In this document: positions 8,157 to 16,221 of the stretch, piece after piece
Layout of the letters: the number at the start of each line of letters is the position of its first letter
Position numbering within the stretch: the first letter of the stretch is position 1
Assembly: GCF_003333315.1 (NCBI RefSeq)
Contig: NZ_PSYR01000001.1
Location: 894,501 to 958,500 of the forward strand
DNA: 64,000 nucleotides
Direction of reading: 5' to 3'
DNA from: Acidiferrobacter thiooxydans
Lineage (GTDB): Bacteria; Pseudomonadota; Gammaproteobacteria; Acidiferrobacterales; Acidiferrobacteraceae
Position numbers and translations under genes: made by a program
The notes under the pieces: generated by a model
The model's database searches: none
The model's input: the letters and a program-made list of their open reading frames with translations, nothing else
Told to the model about the DNA's origin: nothing

Positions 8157-9242
8157 ATGTATCTCGATCATTTTCGTTTGAAGGAGCATCCGTTCCAGAT
8201 CACGCCGGATTCGGATTTCCTGTACATGAGCGCGGCGCACTCTCGGGCCAAGGCTTACATGGACTACAGCATCCGCAATCGCGACGGCTTCGTTGTCATA
8301 ACGGGCGAGGTGGGGGCGGGCAAAACGACGCTTATCAGAAAGCTGTTATCAGAGTTCGATGACAATGTGGTGGTGGCCAAGATCTTTCAGACGCAGCTCG
8401 ACGAGACCCAGTTTCTGCAGGCGGTGCTCGTCGAGTTTGGACTGAACCCGTTCAATGCCGGCAAGGTCGAGCTCATGGATATGCTGTCGTCGTTTCTCGT
8501 CGAGAGCTTCCTGAAACGAAAGCAGCTCGTGCTCATCGTCGACGAGGCCCAAAACCTCAACAGACGGGTCTTGGAGGAGATCCGCATGATGTCGGGTCTG
8601 GAAACGGAGAAACAAAAGATCCTTCATGTCATTTTGGTCGGCCAACCGGAGCTGAACGAGACCCTTGATGCCCCGGGTCTTGAGCAGCTTACACAGCGGG
8701 TGCGCCTGCGTTTTCATATTGCAGCGCTCACCGAGGCCGAAGCCGCCGACTATGTCTACCACAGGCTGCGCGTGGCCGGTGCCGCGAATCCTGAGGCACT
8801 GTTTGCGCGCGACGCGATCCCGACCATTTATGAGTACACGGGCGGAATACCGCGCCTCATCAACACCCTGTGCGATACGGCGCTCACCTGTGCCTTTGCC
8901 GATGATAGCGCGGGTGTGGATGAGGCCACCGTGAAATCCGCAGTGCTCGAGCTTCAATGGAAGCCGTTTAGCGCGCGTTCTCGTCAGGCGCCTCGGCCGA
9001 TGTCGGCCGTGGGCTTCGACGGTAACCCCGGCGCGCGCGATCGTGACCTGAAGGAGCTCGCGGAGGCCGTGGCGTCCATGGAGCCGCGTCTGGATGGAAT
9101 AGAGACACTGTTGAAAAGCATGGTGACCATACTTCAGAGGCGTAATCGGATATCGCTTAGGGTGAGCGAGAACCAGATCCAGCAATTCCTGAAGCAGGTA
9201 AGCGCCGAGATGGAGAAGCTTCAGGCCAACCACCACGCTTGA
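8157..9242 (+). CDS. ExeA/GspA-like AAA ATPase, XrtA-associated
   Basis: This 361-residue AAA ATPase resembles ExeA/GspA and is a standard member of exosortase-A EPS clusters (TIGR03015-like). It starts two bases after the barrel gene stop with MYLDHFRLKEHPFQITPD, the family's hallmark N-terminus. Walker A is TGEVGAGKTT at residues 49-58 and Walker B is LVLIVDEAQN near 124-133. A sensor-like GGIPRLIN follows near residue 240. The last 60 residues form a predicted helix with hydrophobic repeats but no peptidoglycan-binding domain, unlike ExeA itself. It probably energises assembly of the EPS secretion machinery. It overlaps no gene; the amidotransferase begins 11 bases later. Confidence 0.88.
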   Translation: MYLDHFRLKEHPFQITPDSDFLYMSAAHSRAKAYMDYSIRNRDGFVVITGEVGAGKTTLIRKLLSEFDDNVVVAKIFQTQLDETQFLQAVLVEFGLNPFNAGKVELMDMLSSFLVESFLKRKQLVLIVDEAQNLNRRVLEEIRMMSGLETEKQKILHVILVGQPELNETLDAPGLEQLTQRVRLRFHIAALTEAEAADYVYHRLRVAGAANPEALFARDAIPTIYEYTGGIPRLINTLCDTALTCAFADDSAGVDEATVKSAVLELQWKPFSARSRQAPRPMSAVGFDGNPGARDRDLKELAEAVASMEPRLDGIETLLKSMVTILQRRNRISLRVSENQIQQFLKQVSAEMEKLQANHHA

Positions 9243-9253
9243 GAGGGCGGTGT

Positions 9254-11227
9254 ATGTGCGGTATCGCGGGAATAGTGGCGTTTTCTGGTGGAAGGCCGCC
9301 GGCAGCAGCCGAGGTGGACGGTATGGTGGAGCGTATTCACCATCGTGGTCCGGATGGCCGAGGCTGTTATATCGATGGTCGCTGCTGCCTGGGCCATGCG
9401 CGACTTAGCATCATCGATGTTGCCGGCGGTACCCAGCCGCTGGCAAACGAGGATCGCCAGGTGTGGGTGACGTTCAATGGTGAGATATTCAATTACATAG
9501 AGTTGCGACGCCTCCTCAAAAAGCGCGGGCATGCGTTTTCGACGCACAGCGACACCGAGGTGATCGTGCACCTCTATGAGGAGTATGGCGATGACTTTCC
9601 TCGCCACCTGAATGGGCAGTTCGCCATCGCGCTTTGGGATGTCAGGCGCCGAAGGCTGGTCCTGGCGCGTGATAGGGTGGGCATACGGCCGCTTTTTTAC
9701 CACCGCGCGCGCGCACGGCTCTATTTTGGCTCCGAGGTAAAGGCGCTATTTGCCTGTCCGGAGATCCCGCGCGCGCTCGATTGGGACGGTGTGGCCCGGG
9801 TCTTTACCTATTGGGGCGTGCCCGAGCCCGGCAGCGTATTTAGCGGCGTGCAGAGCGTGCGCCCGGGATGTGTCGTGGTATTCGAGGCCGACGGCCGCCA
9901 AAGCCAGCATCGCTACTGGGATTGGGCATTCGCGCAACGCGCGGCCGCTGACAGACGCACCTTCGAGGAATGTCTCGCCGGCCTGGATGAGGCCCTGCAA
10001 GCGGCGGTAGCGCGCCAGGTACGCTCCGACGTGCCGGTCGGCGCCTATGTGAGCGGTGGCATAGACTCCGCCATGATCGTCGCGTACATGACGCAGATTA
10101 TGGAGGCCCCGCCACCAACATTCTCGCTGCGTTTCGCGGATCGGGAGTTTGACGAAGGAGGTTATCAGCGCGCGGTCGCCGACCGCCATGGTACGCGTCA
10201 CACCGAGGTCACCGTGGGCACCCGGGACATTGCGCAGGCCTTCGCGCGCGCCGTATGGCATGCCGAGAGCCCGATATTGCGCACGGCGCCGGTCCCCATG
10301 ATGCTGTTGTCGCGCCATGTACATGAGGCCGGAATCAAGGTCGTGCTGACGGGAGAAGGGGCCGACGAGACGCTGGCCGGTTACGATATTTTTCGCGAGG
10401 CGCGCGTGCGCCGCTTCTGGGCGCGCGTGCCGCAATCGCGTATGCGCCCGGCGCTCCTTGCGCGCCTCTATCCCTACCTGAGCGCCCATCCGGCGACGTC
10501 CGCGGCCTATGCGCAAAAGTTCTTCGGGCAAGGGCTTGATCAGGCCGCTTATCCCGGTTTTGGGCACTGGCCACGATGGCAGACGACGCGGCGCAGCCTG
10601 CAATTTCTCCATCCCGATCTCAGGGCGGCCATGGATTTTGATTACGCCAAGGAGGGGCGGGCGTTACTGCCGGCCGACCACGAAGCCTGGGATGCCCTGT
10701 GCGTCGACCAGTGCATCGAGGCGCGTACGTTGTTGTCCGGCTATCTTCTCAGTTCGCAAGGGGATCGGGTCGCGCTTGCCAATAGCGTCGAGACGCGCGT
10801 GCCGTTTCTCGATACCAAAGTCATTGAATACGCCAATCGGCTGCCATCGCGCTACAAGCTCATGGGCTTGAAGGAGAAGTACATCCTAAAGCGCCTGGGG
10901 CGCGGACGCATACCCGATGCCATCTGCGACCGGCCCAAGCAACCATACCGGGCCCCCGATAGCGCAAGCTTTTTTCACAAGGGGATCCCCGATGAAGGCG
11001 TAGCGCACGCTTTTGAAAAAAAGCGACTACTAGAAGTCGGATACTTCGATGCTGAGGCCGCCGGTAAGCTGTTCGAGAAGTGCCGCCAGGGGAAAGCAAT
11101 AGGCTTCGCGGACAATATGGCCTTTGTGGGCATTTATTCCACGATGCTTCTTCACGAGCAGTTCGTTGAGCGTGATGCCTCCGGGGTGCGCATGGTGGAT
11201 GAGTTGCCGACTGTGTTGGCAGGATGA
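9254..11227 (+). CDS. Asparagine-synthetase-like amidotransferase, XrtA/PEP-CTERM type
   Basis: This 657-residue glutamine-dependent amidotransferase has asparagine synthetase B architecture. The ATG at 9254 gives MCGIAGIVAF, exposing the catalytic Cys2 of the class II glutaminase domain (about residues 2-190, with YNGEIFNY-like FNGEIFNYIELR and DTEVIVHLYEEYG). The synthetase domain has the PP-loop YVSGGIDSAM near residue 265 and LTGEGADETLAGY near 370. GAGAGGG at 9241 acts as ribosome site. Exosortase-A clusters nearly always carry this subfamily (TIGR03108-like), where it is thought to amidate a carboxylated sugar or acyl intermediate rather than make free asparagine. Here the acyl-ligase and carrier genes directly downstream fit such a modification role. 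Confidence 0.9.
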   Translation: MCGIAGIVAFSGGRPPAAAEVDGMVERIHHRGPDGRGCYIDGRCCLGHARLSIIDVAGGTQPLANEDRQVWVTFNGEIFNYIELRRLLKKRGHAFSTHSDTEVIVHLYEEYGDDFPRHLNGQFAIALWDVRRRRLVLARDRVGIRPLFYHRARARLYFGSEVKALFACPEIPRALDWDGVARVFTYWGVPEPGSVFSGVQSVRPGCVVVFEADGRQSQHRYWDWAFAQRAAADRRTFEECLAGLDEALQAAVARQVRSDVPVGAYVSGGIDSAMIVAYMTQIMEAPPPTFSLRFADREFDEGGYQRAVADRHGTRHTEVTVGTRDIAQAFARAVWHAESPILRTAPVPMMLLSRHVHEAGIKVVLTGEGADETLAGYDIFREARVRRFWARVPQSRMRPALLARLYPYLSAHPATSAAYAQKFFGQGLDQAAYPGFGHWPRWQTTRRSLQFLHPDLRAAMDFDYAKEGRALLPADHEAWDALCVDQCIEARTLLSGYLLSSQGDRVALANSVETRVPFLDTKVIEYANRLPSRYKLMGLKEKYILKRLGRGRIPDAICDRPKQPYRAPDSASFFHKGIPDEGVAHAFEKKRLLEVGYFDAEAAGKLFEKCRQGKAIGFADNMAFVGIYSTMLLHEQFVERDASGVRMVDELPTVLAG

Positions 11228-11239
11228 ATGGGAGCCATG

Positions 11240-12850
11240 ATGCTGCTGCATGATGCGTTTGTAAGAAAGGCTATGGAGCATCCGGACGCACTGGCGCTGG
11301 TATCGGCAGGCGCGCGGACCAGTTATCGTGAAATTAACCAACGCAGCGATGCTCTGGCCGCGTCTTTGATAAAAGATGGTGTGGCACGTGGCGATCGAGT
11401 CGTGGTGTTCATGGACAATTCTGTGGCAGCGGTCGTCGCTCTTTATGGGATCTTGAAGTCAGGGGCGGTGATGGTACCGGTCAATCCGCTTACCAAGTCC
11501 GATAAGCTGGCGTTCATCCTCAAGGATGCCGAGGCCGCTGCGTTCGTGGGTGACAGCCACCTGCGATCGGTCTACGAAACCGCCTGGGAGACGTACCGGC
11601 CGTCAATAGTGATCGTCAATGGCGGCGACAAGCGTGATACGGGGCGCGGTGCCCGCATACTGGACGAGGTGGCGTCGGCCGGCGCGTGTCCGGAGGTGGC
11701 CACGATTGATCAGGATCTTGCCGCGATCATCTATACATCGGGCTCCACAGGCTCGCCCAAGGGCGTCATGTTGACGCATCACAACATGGTGAGCGCGGCG
11801 CGATCGGTGTCTGGGTATCTTGGCCTTACGGCGGCCGATCGCATCTTGTGCTGCCTGCCGCTTGCCTTCGACTATGGGCTCTATCAGGTGTTGATGGGAT
11901 TCATGGTAGGGGCCTGCGTGATCCTGGAGCGATCGTTTGCGTTTCCTGCGGCGGTCGTGAAGGTTATGGCGCAGGAACAGGTTACGGTATTTCCGGGCGT
12001 TCCCACCATATTTTCCATACTACTCGGACGCGAGGGCATTCTGGATGCCTATGACTGGCGGGCCGTGCGCACGATCACCAATACCGCAGCGAGTCTTCCG
12101 CCTGAGCATATCAAGCGGCTCAAGGTGCGTTTCCCCAAGGCCCGCATTTTTTCCATGTATGGCTTGACCGAGTGCAAGCGCGTGACCTACCTGGCACCGG
12201 AAGAGCTCGAGAGCCGACCTACCAGTGTCGGTCGGGGCATGCCCAATCAGGAGGTCTACCTGATCGATGCGGACGGTCGGCGTTTGCCGCCCGGCTCCGT
12301 GGGGGAACTCGTGGTGCGTGGCAGCCATGTCATGCGCGGTTACTGGCGGCGACCCGAGGAGACGGCGCAGCGCTTGAAGCCGGGGCGTTATCCGGGTGAG
12401 CGGGTCCTGCACACGGGGGATGTGTTTCACATGGATGAGGACGGCTATCTCTACTTCGTAGGGCGATCGGACGACATCATAAAGAGTCGCGGCGAGAAGG
12501 TGAGTCCGAAGGAGGTGGAGAACGTCCTGTACGCGATGCCTGCGGTCCGGGAAGCCGCGGTCATAGGCGTGGATGACGAGGTCCTGGGTCAGGCCGTCCA
12601 TGCCTTTGTGGTGGTGGACGCTAATGCGCGAGTCACGGAACGGGATATCGTGCGGCACTGCCATGAATATCTGGAGAGCTACATGGTGCCAAAAGTCGTG
12701 CACATCGTGTCGGCGTTACCCAAGACGGATACCGGGAAGATCCGCAAGACCGGTCTTGCCGCGGCGGCGCGCGCCAGGGCAGGGGACAAGGCGGTCGGCG
12801 TTGTGGCAATGGGAAAACAACCTCTTAAGGAAGAGCGGGAGCACGTGTGA
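11240..12850 (+). CDS. Acyl-CoA ligase (AMP-forming), exosortase-A system-associated
   Basis: This 536-residue ANL-superfamily adenylating enzyme activates a carboxylic acid with ATP and passes it to CoA or a carrier protein. The AMP-binding P-loop YTSGSTGSPKGV lies near residues 164-175. The motifs YGLTECKRVTYL, LHTGDVFHMDEDGYLYFVGR and the C-terminal lysine motif PKTDTGKIRK are present, so the enzyme looks active. I prefer ATG 11240 (MLLHDAF) with GGGAG at 11230-11234; ATG 11228, directly after the amidotransferase stop, is the alternative. It resembles the exosortase-A-linked subfamily (TIGR03098-like). The next gene encodes an acyl carrier protein overlapping the stop (TGATG), so that carrier is the likely acceptor. 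The substrate is unknown. Confidence 0.9.
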   Translation: MLLHDAFVRKAMEHPDALALVSAGARTSYREINQRSDALAASLIKDGVARGDRVVVFMDNSVAAVVALYGILKSGAVMVPVNPLTKSDKLAFILKDAEAAAFVGDSHLRSVYETAWETYRPSIVIVNGGDKRDTGRGARILDEVASAGACPEVATIDQDLAAIIYTSGSTGSPKGVMLTHHNMVSAARSVSGYLGLTAADRILCCLPLAFDYGLYQVLMGFMVGACVILERSFAFPAAVVKVMAQEQVTVFPGVPTIFSILLGREGILDAYDWRAVRTITNTAASLPPEHIKRLKVRFPKARIFSMYGLTECKRVTYLAPEELESRPTSVGRGMPNQEVYLIDADGRRLPPGSVGELVVRGSHVMRGYWRRPEETAQRLKPGRYPGERVLHTGDVFHMDEDGYLYFVGRSDDIIKSRGEKVSPKEVENVLYAMPAVREAAVIGVDDEVLGQAVHAFVVVDANARVTERDIVRHCHEYLESYMVPKVVHIVSALPKTDTGKIRKTGLAAAARARAGDKAVGVVAMGKQPLKEEREHV

Positions 12851-13122
12851 TGACAAGCGTAAGGGATTGCGTCAAGGATTACATTTCGGAGAATTTTCTC
12901 ATGGGCTTGAAGGACGCGGCGCTTACCGATGACGCCTCGTTTTTGGATCTCGGAATCATCGACTCGACAGGGGTGATAGAGCTCATAGCATTTCTCGAGG
13001 AACGTTATGGAATACGGGTCGAGGACGCGGAAATGACCCCGGAGAACCTCGACAGTCTCGACGCGATCGAGCAGTTCATTACACGCAAGACGTTCCGTCG
13101 GGCGTCGTCCATGACCGCATAG
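12850..13122 (+). CDS. Acyl carrier protein
   Basis: This is a 90-residue phosphopantetheine-binding carrier protein. The attachment motif is LGIIDSTGVIEL, with Ser39 as the predicted phosphopantetheine serine; acidic helices II and III follow (FLEERYGI, DAEMTPENLDSLDAIEQF). The ATG at 12850 overlaps the ligase stop as TGATG, pointing to coupled translation and a dedicated ligase-carrier pair. A housekeeping AcpP would sit in a fab operon and carry DSLD, whereas this one has DSTG, typical of specialised carriers in secondary or polysaccharide-modifying pathways. A similar small carrier is common in exosortase-type clusters. Confidence 0.88.
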   Translation: MTSVRDCVKDYISENFLMGLKDAALTDDASFLDLGIIDSTGVIELIAFLEERYGIRVEDAEMTPENLDSLDAIEQFITRKTFRRASSMTA

Positions 13123-13132
13123 GAGTCCCCGC

Positions 13133-14131
13133 ATGGAACCGGCCAAGGAACTCGATGGAGACGCGCTGCTCGCGCTCGACTACGATCGAGAGATCGAGTC
13201 GATCGCAAAGCGGTTCAAGGAGACTGTGGTGCGTTTTCGCAGGCGCGGCGCGGTGGTGGCCGTGTCGGGGGGCGTGGATAGCGCGGTATGCTGCGCGCTG
13301 GCTGCGCATGCCCTGGGCCCGCAGCGCGTGCTCGCATTGCTGTTGCCAGAACGTGAGTCCTCGGCGGAATCCGAACGGCTCGCCATGCAGGTGGTGGACA
13401 TGCTTGGCGTGCCCTATGAACGCAAGGATATCACCGAGGCGCTGGTGGCGCTCGACTGCTATGAGCGACGCGATGCCGCGATCCGCGCTGCGGTGCCGGA
13501 GTATCGTGACGAGTGGCGTAACAAGCTTGTGATCACAGGGGGCCTGTCCGGGCAATTCAATCATTTTCATGTCATCGTGGCGGGGCCTGATGGTAAGCGC
13601 ATCGAGCGGCGCCTGGGCCTCAAAGAATATCTCGCGATTGTGGCGGCTACCAATTTCAAGCAACGGGTCCGCAAGAATGTCGAATATCACCATGCCGACC
13701 GGCTCAACTATGTGGTCGTGGGCACCCCCAACAGGCTTGAGTACGATCAGGGGTTTTTTGTAAAGAACGGGGACGGCGCGGCCGACATAAAGCCCATAGC
13801 GCATCTCTATAAGACCCAGGTCTATGGGCTTGCCCGGCATATGTGTCTGCCGCGCGATATCGTGGAGTCGGTCCCGACGAGCGATACCTACAGCCTGCCT
13901 CAGGAACAGGAGGATTTCTATTTCGCATTACCATACGCGCAGCTCGATGTAGCGCTCGCCTACCGGGATGCGGGCCGTAGCGCCGCCGAACTCGCCGTGG
14001 CCCTGGGGTTGGACCAAGTGGCGGCCGCGCGCATCTACGCCGATATCGAGGCCAAGCGCCGGACGACCCGTTACTTACATGAGGCCCCGGTCCTCATGGG
14101 GGATATTGAAACGCCATGCGATACGAAGTGA
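13133..14131 (+). CDS. NAD synthase-like ATP-pyrophosphatase (NadE family)
   Basis: This 332-residue cytoplasmic protein belongs to the ammonia-dependent NAD synthetase family. It shows the PP-loop SGGVDSAV near residues 45-52, then VGTPNRLEYDQGFF, KNGDGAADIKPIAHLYKTQV and IVESVPTSDTYS, which correspond to the ATP- and NaAD-site blocks of NadE. There is no glutaminase domain. It is some 55 residues longer than a usual NadE, with an extra loop around residues 115-190. Its place between a carrier protein and a hexapeptide acyltransferase in an EPS operon argues for a specialised amide-forming step rather than bulk NAD synthesis, but true NAD synthase activity is not excluded. ATG 13133 has GGAG upstream (13122-13125). 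Confidence 0.72.
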   Translation: MEPAKELDGDALLALDYDREIESIAKRFKETVVRFRRRGAVVAVSGGVDSAVCCALAAHALGPQRVLALLLPERESSAESERLAMQVVDMLGVPYERKDITEALVALDCYERRDAAIRAAVPEYRDEWRNKLVITGGLSGQFNHFHVIVAGPDGKRIERRLGLKEYLAIVAATNFKQRVRKNVEYHHADRLNYVVVGTPNRLEYDQGFFVKNGDGAADIKPIAHLYKTQVYGLARHMCLPRDIVESVPTSDTYSLPQEQEDFYFALPYAQLDVALAYRDAGRSAAELAVALGLDQVAAARIYADIEAKRRTTRYLHEAPVLMGDIETPCDTK

Positions 14132-14718
14132 AGGCGGTAGTCGTATCACTCGTCCATTTTGTCACATGGCCGTTTTGGGTACCGTCGGTCCTAGCCTACC
14201 GCCTGTTGGGCTCGGAGCGGGCCTTCGATGTGTCGGCGAAGTTCTTGAGCCTGTGGCCGGGACGCGTCGGCCAAGTTCTCCGGGCATCGTTTTACATGAA
14301 GACGCTCAAGGTCTGCCACTTCGATCTGGCGGTCGGGTTCGGCTCGTTTTTTTCCCACCCGGAGGCGGAGGTCGGAAAGGGGGTAGGCATCGGTAGTTTT
14401 ACCATTATAGGGACGGCGCGCCTCGGCGACGGGGTCATGGTGGCAAGCCGGGTGTCGGTATTGAGCGGCAAGTACCAGCATGGAGGCGGCCGGCGGGGGC
14501 GTGACTTTCGCGCCAACGACCTGCATCTGGAGCCGGTGCGGATCGGCGATGGGAGCTGGCTTGGCGAGGGCTCGCTGATCATGGCCGATGTCGGTAGTCA
14601 GTGCATCGTTTCGGCCGGAAGCGTGGTCACCAAGGCTATGCCGAGTGGCGCGACAGCGATCGGCAATCCGGCACGGTTCCTACGCTATACCGACAAGGCC
14701 GAAGCCGCGGCCGGCTAG
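14116..14718 (+). CDS. Left-handed beta-helix (hexapeptide) acyltransferase
   Basis: This 200-residue protein has a hydrophobic N-terminal segment (VVSLVHFVTWPFWVPSVLAY) followed by hexapeptide repeats from about residue 85 to 190 (for example VGKGVGIGSFTIIG, ARLGDGVMVASRVSV, IGDGSWLGEGSLI, VTKAMPSGATAIGNPARFL). The terminal IGNPARFL motif is typical of WbbJ/CysE-like O-acetyltransferases, which move an acetyl or other acyl group from CoA onto a sugar. It overlaps the NadE-like gene by 16 bases. The membrane-anchored start suggests it works on lipid-linked intermediates. The acyl donor could also be the carrier protein made three genes upstream; that is speculation. Confidence 0.82.
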   Translation: MRYEVKAVVVSLVHFVTWPFWVPSVLAYRLLGSERAFDVSAKFLSLWPGRVGQVLRASFYMKTLKVCHFDLAVGFGSFFSHPEAEVGKGVGIGSFTIIGTARLGDGVMVASRVSVLSGKYQHGGGRRGRDFRANDLHLEPVRIGDGSWLGEGSLIMADVGSQCIVSAGSVVTKAMPSGATAIGNPARFLRYTDKAEAAAG

Positions 14719-14755
14719 GGCGCGCTTACAGCCCACGGATGGGCGGAGATCTCGG

Positions 14756-14833
14756 ATGAAGGGATTAGGGGCACAAGGTGCGACGGCGGTGGCAGCGGAT
14801 GCGTGGCGGGATGCCGAAGCGGGGGTCCGGTGA
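14756..14833 (+). CDS. Possible 25-residue leader peptide coupled to the flippase gene
   Basis: A short frame begins with ATG 14756 preceded by GGAG (14745-14748) and reads MKGLGAQGATAVAADAWRDA, ending at TGA 14831-14833. That stop overlaps the GTG start of the flippase gene (GTGA), the same arrangement as other coupled junctions in this operon. There is no known similarity, and chance cannot be excluded at this length. Confidence 0.25.
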   Translation: MKGLGAQGATAVAADAWRDAEAGVR

Positions 14834-16200
14834 CGCTTCGCGAAATCATGCGTTACGCAGGGACCTTGTACGGCGCCAATGTCGCGGCCTCGATCGTGAC
14901 CTTTGGTCTTACGGTCCTCATAAGCCGCGATATGTCGCGCGCCGATCTTGGGATCTATGGCCTGTTTCAGGCGTATTTTCTGTTTGGCGCCTATGCGTCG
15001 AGTTTTGGGCTTGCACCCGCGACCGTGAAGTGGGTGGCGAGCGGGGCGGTGGACGACGGGGAATTCCTCGCGTTCATGATGCTGAGGCTGGCCGGCATAT
15101 CGGGCCTTTTATATGTCGCCGCGGGCGTGGCTTATCTCCTGTCGTTCAAGGTCTTGGCTGCGGCCCTGTTTGCGCTGCCTGCTTACCAGGTCTTTAGTGT
15201 CGGATTGAGTGCCGCGCGTGCACGCCTATGGAGACGACGCGAGGCGTTGGCGCTGGTATTCGCGTCGCTTGCGACCTCGGCGTGGATATTCGTCCTGCTG
15301 TTCGCCGATCACAGCTATTGGGCCCCCATTCTCGGTCAGGTGTTGGGGGCCTATAGCACGGCTTTGGCCATGGTGGGCTATGCCTTGACCCGAAGACTGC
15401 CGCGACTGCGCTGGCCTGGTGCCTGGCGGCGGGCATTCTGGGGCACGGCGCTGCCGGTGTTTCTGGGGTCTTCGGTATTCGCCATAGGGGAGCTTGCTGA
15501 TCGTTTGGTAATACGCCACGTCCTGGGTCTTGCGGATCTTGGCGTCTACGTCTTGGCGCTCACCTTGTTCAATGTGCTAAACAAGCCCGTCCATATGCTC
15601 TCGCGGGTATTGCTGTCGCACTTTTCCCAGGCCGATCACGGCGCCGGTCACGCCAAGGCCTTGGAGATTGTGCGTGTCAACCTTGCCGTCCTGCCGCTTA
15701 TGGGTCTTGCCGCGGCCGCCGTATTGCCGTGGCTCATGCCGCTTATGTTGAACCGCAATTACACGCAGGCCTTTCCGGTGTTCGCGGTGCTCACCGCGGT
15801 GATTCTCGTAAAGGCCGTCGAACTCGTGCAGTCGAGTCTCGCCGTGGCGCGCGATTCGGCGACGAGCAATATGCGTGCCCAAGTCGTGGCGCTCGCCCTT
15901 TATGCCATGACGGTGTTTTTCCTGACACAAACCTTCGGCCTGATCGGTGTGGCATGGGCCGTGGTCCTGCGCTGGACGGTGCTGACCGTGGTTCAGCGGT
16001 TCGATATGAAGCGCCGCGGGATCGATGTTTTGCCATCCCATCTTTTGATGCGCGCCGCCATCGCCTATCTCGTGGCGCTGGCATTTTTCCCGGTCGCGCC
16101 ATGGTTCATGGGCATCGCCTATCTAGGTCTCGGGGCCATGCTACGCGTATGGTCCGTGCCGCGCTCCTGGCGTCTGGCGCTCGGGCGTGTTGAAAGCTGA
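14830..16200 (+). CDS. Polysaccharide flippase (Wzx, MATE/MOP-fold)
   Basis: This 456-residue membrane protein has about twelve to fourteen hydrophobic segments of the polysaccharide biosynthesis/MOP family, which flip undecaprenyl-linked repeat units across the inner membrane. The N-terminus VTLREIMRYAGTLYGANVAA places helix 1 as usual, and DMSRADLGIYGLFQAY is the characteristic family block after it. GTG 14830 is chosen with a G-rich site at 14820-14825; a longer GTG start at 14803 is possible. Together with the priming transferase and the ligase/polymerase downstream, it defines a Wzx/Wzy-dependent pathway. Confidence 0.88.
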   Translation: MTLREIMRYAGTLYGANVAASIVTFGLTVLISRDMSRADLGIYGLFQAYFLFGAYASSFGLAPATVKWVASGAVDDGEFLAFMMLRLAGISGLLYVAAGVAYLLSFKVLAAALFALPAYQVFSVGLSAARARLWRRREALALVFASLATSAWIFVLLFADHSYWAPILGQVLGAYSTALAMVGYALTRRLPRLRWPGAWRRAFWGTALPVFLGSSVFAIGELADRLVIRHVLGLADLGVYVLALTLFNVLNKPVHMLSRVLLSHFSQADHGAGHAKALEIVRVNLAVLPLMGLAAAAVLPWLMPLMLNRNYTQAFPVFAVLTAVILVKAVELVQSSLAVARDSATSNMRAQVVALALYAMTVFFLTQTFGLIGVAWAVVLRWTVLTVVQRFDMKRRGIDVLPSHLLMRAAIAYLVALAFFPVAPWFMGIAYLGLGAMLRVWSVPRSWRLALGRVES

Positions 16201-16221
16201 ATCGACAAGGAGGAATAGACA

